Origin: an uncultured Clostridium sp.
Lineage (GTDB): Bacteria; Bacillota; Clostridia; TANB77; CAG-508
Reading direction: 5' to 3'
Assembly: GCA_900556865.1 (NCBI GenBank)
Contig: USQS01000048.1
Location: 1-6,962 of the forward strand
Length of the DNA stretch: 6,962 bases
Shown here piece after piece: positions 6,204 to 6,962 of this stretch. The position numbers and the translations under genes are program-made. The number at the start of each line of letters is the position of its first letter. The first letter of the stretch is position 1. The notes below the pieces were generated by a model, which worked only from the letters and a program-made list of their open reading frames with translations, did no database searches and was not told the DNA's origin.

Positions 6204-6944
6204 ATGGAAAATTCATTATTAGAAATAAACAATTTATATGTAAATGCAGACACAAAAGAAATTTTAAAAGGAATTAATTTGAAAATAAATAAAGGAGAAA
6301 TTCATGTTATTATGGGACCAAATGGTTCTGGGAAAACTACAACTGCCAATGCAATTTTAAATAACCCTGCATACAAAAAAACACAAGGAAACATAATGTT
6401 TGAAGGAGAAGATATAACAAATTTAAAAACAGATGAAATTGCAAGAAAAGGTATTTTTATGTCTTTTCAACTTCCTGAAGAAATTCCGGGAATAACGGTA
6501 AACAATTTTTTGAAATATGCAAAAAATAAAATAACGGGAAAACCAGTAAAAATATTTAGTTTTAAAGATGAAGTAAAAAAATATATGCAAGAGTTGAAAA
6601 TGAATACTGAATATGCAGAAAGAAGCTTAAATGTTGGTTTTTCTGGTGGAGAAAAAAAGAAAAATGAAATTTTACAAATGCTAGTTTTAAACCCAAAACT
6701 TGCCATTTTAGATGAAACAGATTCTGGGCTAGATGTGGATGCAATTAAGACTGTTTCAAAAGGAATAGAAATGTTTAAAAATGAAAATAATGCTGTTTTA
6801 ATTATAACACATAATACAAAAATACTTCATAATTTAAAGGTAGATTATGTACATGTTTTAGTAAATGGCAAAATTGTAAAAACAGGAACAGGTAAGCTTG
6901 CAAAAGAAATTGAGGAAAATGGGTATGGAATTTATAAGGATTAG
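6204..6944 (+). CDS. sufC: Fe-S cluster assembly ATPase SufC
   Basis: SufC is the cytosolic ABC-type ATPase that pairs with SufB/SufD to build Fe-S clusters. The 246-aa protein is of normal length with all ATPase motifs: Walker A GPNGSGKT (38-45), Q-loop Gln89, signature FSGGE (146-150), Walker B LAILDE (167-171) followed by the D-loop SGLD, and switch His203. The GPNGSGKTT, SGGEKKKNEILQ and DETDSGLDVDA blocks are typical of SufC rather than of transporter ATPases, and no membrane partner is encoded nearby. AAAGGAGAGG precedes the ATG at a rather long distance. The gene shares the operon promoter with the regulator upstream, 27 nt away. The last 18 nt of the window contain no start codon; sufB would be expected next in Clostridia but cannot be seen. 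Confidence 0.95.
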   Translation: MENSLLEINNLYVNADTKEILKGINLKINKGEIHVIMGPNGSGKTTTANAILNNPAYKKTQGNIMFEGEDITNLKTDEIARKGIFMSFQLPEEIPGITVNNFLKYAKNKITGKPVKIFSFKDEVKKYMQELKMNTEYAERSLNVGFSGGEKKKNEILQMLVLNPKLAILDETDSGLDVDAIKTVSKGIEMFKNENNAVLIITHNTKILHNLKVDYVHVLVNGKIVKTGTGKLAKEIEENGYGIYKD

Positions 6945-6962
6945 AACAAAAGAAACCCCACC

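Noticed and set aside
4645..6744. Minus-strand reading frames inside ytvI and sufC (4645-4845, 6467-6706, 6562-6744)
   Set aside because: They are antisense shadows of conserved genes, with no ribosome binding sites or family resemblance.
6945..6962. Start of sufB at the right edge
   Set aside because: The 18 nt after sufC contain no start codon or clear ribosome binding site, so nothing can be annotated there.

Overview
The window is very AT-rich, with A/T-ending codons, strong GGAGG-type ribosome binding sites and dense intrinsic terminators. Together with sporulation genes (spoIIP, a ytvI-type gene) and a suf operon that begins with sufC, this points to a low-GC spore-forming or spore-derived Firmicute, most likely an anaerobic member of Clostridia. 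I cannot name a genus.

Layout. Positions 1-154 hold two intrinsic terminators and no gene. One terminates + strand transcription entering from a gene left of the window, and the other ends the minus-strand guaA-thyX operon. On the minus strand, guaA (GMP synthetase; TTG start at 3136) and an unusual tandem-domain ThyX (FAD-dependent thymidylate synthase family) lie 27 nt apart behind a near-consensus promoter at 3166-3194. Divergently, on the + strand, come spoIIP (peptidoglycan hydrolase for engulfment) and a YtvI/AI-2E-family membrane protein, followed by a strong terminator. After that, a consensus sigma-A promoter overlapped by a 22-bp palindrome drives a small DtxR/MntR-fold regulator and sufC (Fe-S cluster assembly ATPase). 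The suf operon probably continues beyond the right edge.

Main observation. Both sporulation genes are interrupted by a +1 frameshift, and both shifts fall exactly on a CGG codon. Reading the four bases CGGN as one glycine codon (skipping the C) restores a full-length protein of family-typical sequence in each case: SpoIIP at 3947 and YtvI at 5543. I read every sense-strand CGG triplet I could find in the six genes. About 15 are out of frame, and the only two in-frame CGG codons in roughly 2,100 codons are these two frameshift points. This suggests that CGG is not a normal arginine codon here but a programmed or obligatory +1 frameshift (quadruplet CGGN = Gly) signal. The main alternatives are decay of sporulation genes or sequencing error.

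Second observation. The regulator ahead of sufC has the DtxR/MntR architecture but lacks most of the MntR metal ligands and carries a C-terminal CX8CX2C motif. With the palindrome over its own promoter, it looks like a candidate cysteine-based (Fe-S or metal) sensor controlling Fe-S cluster assembly.
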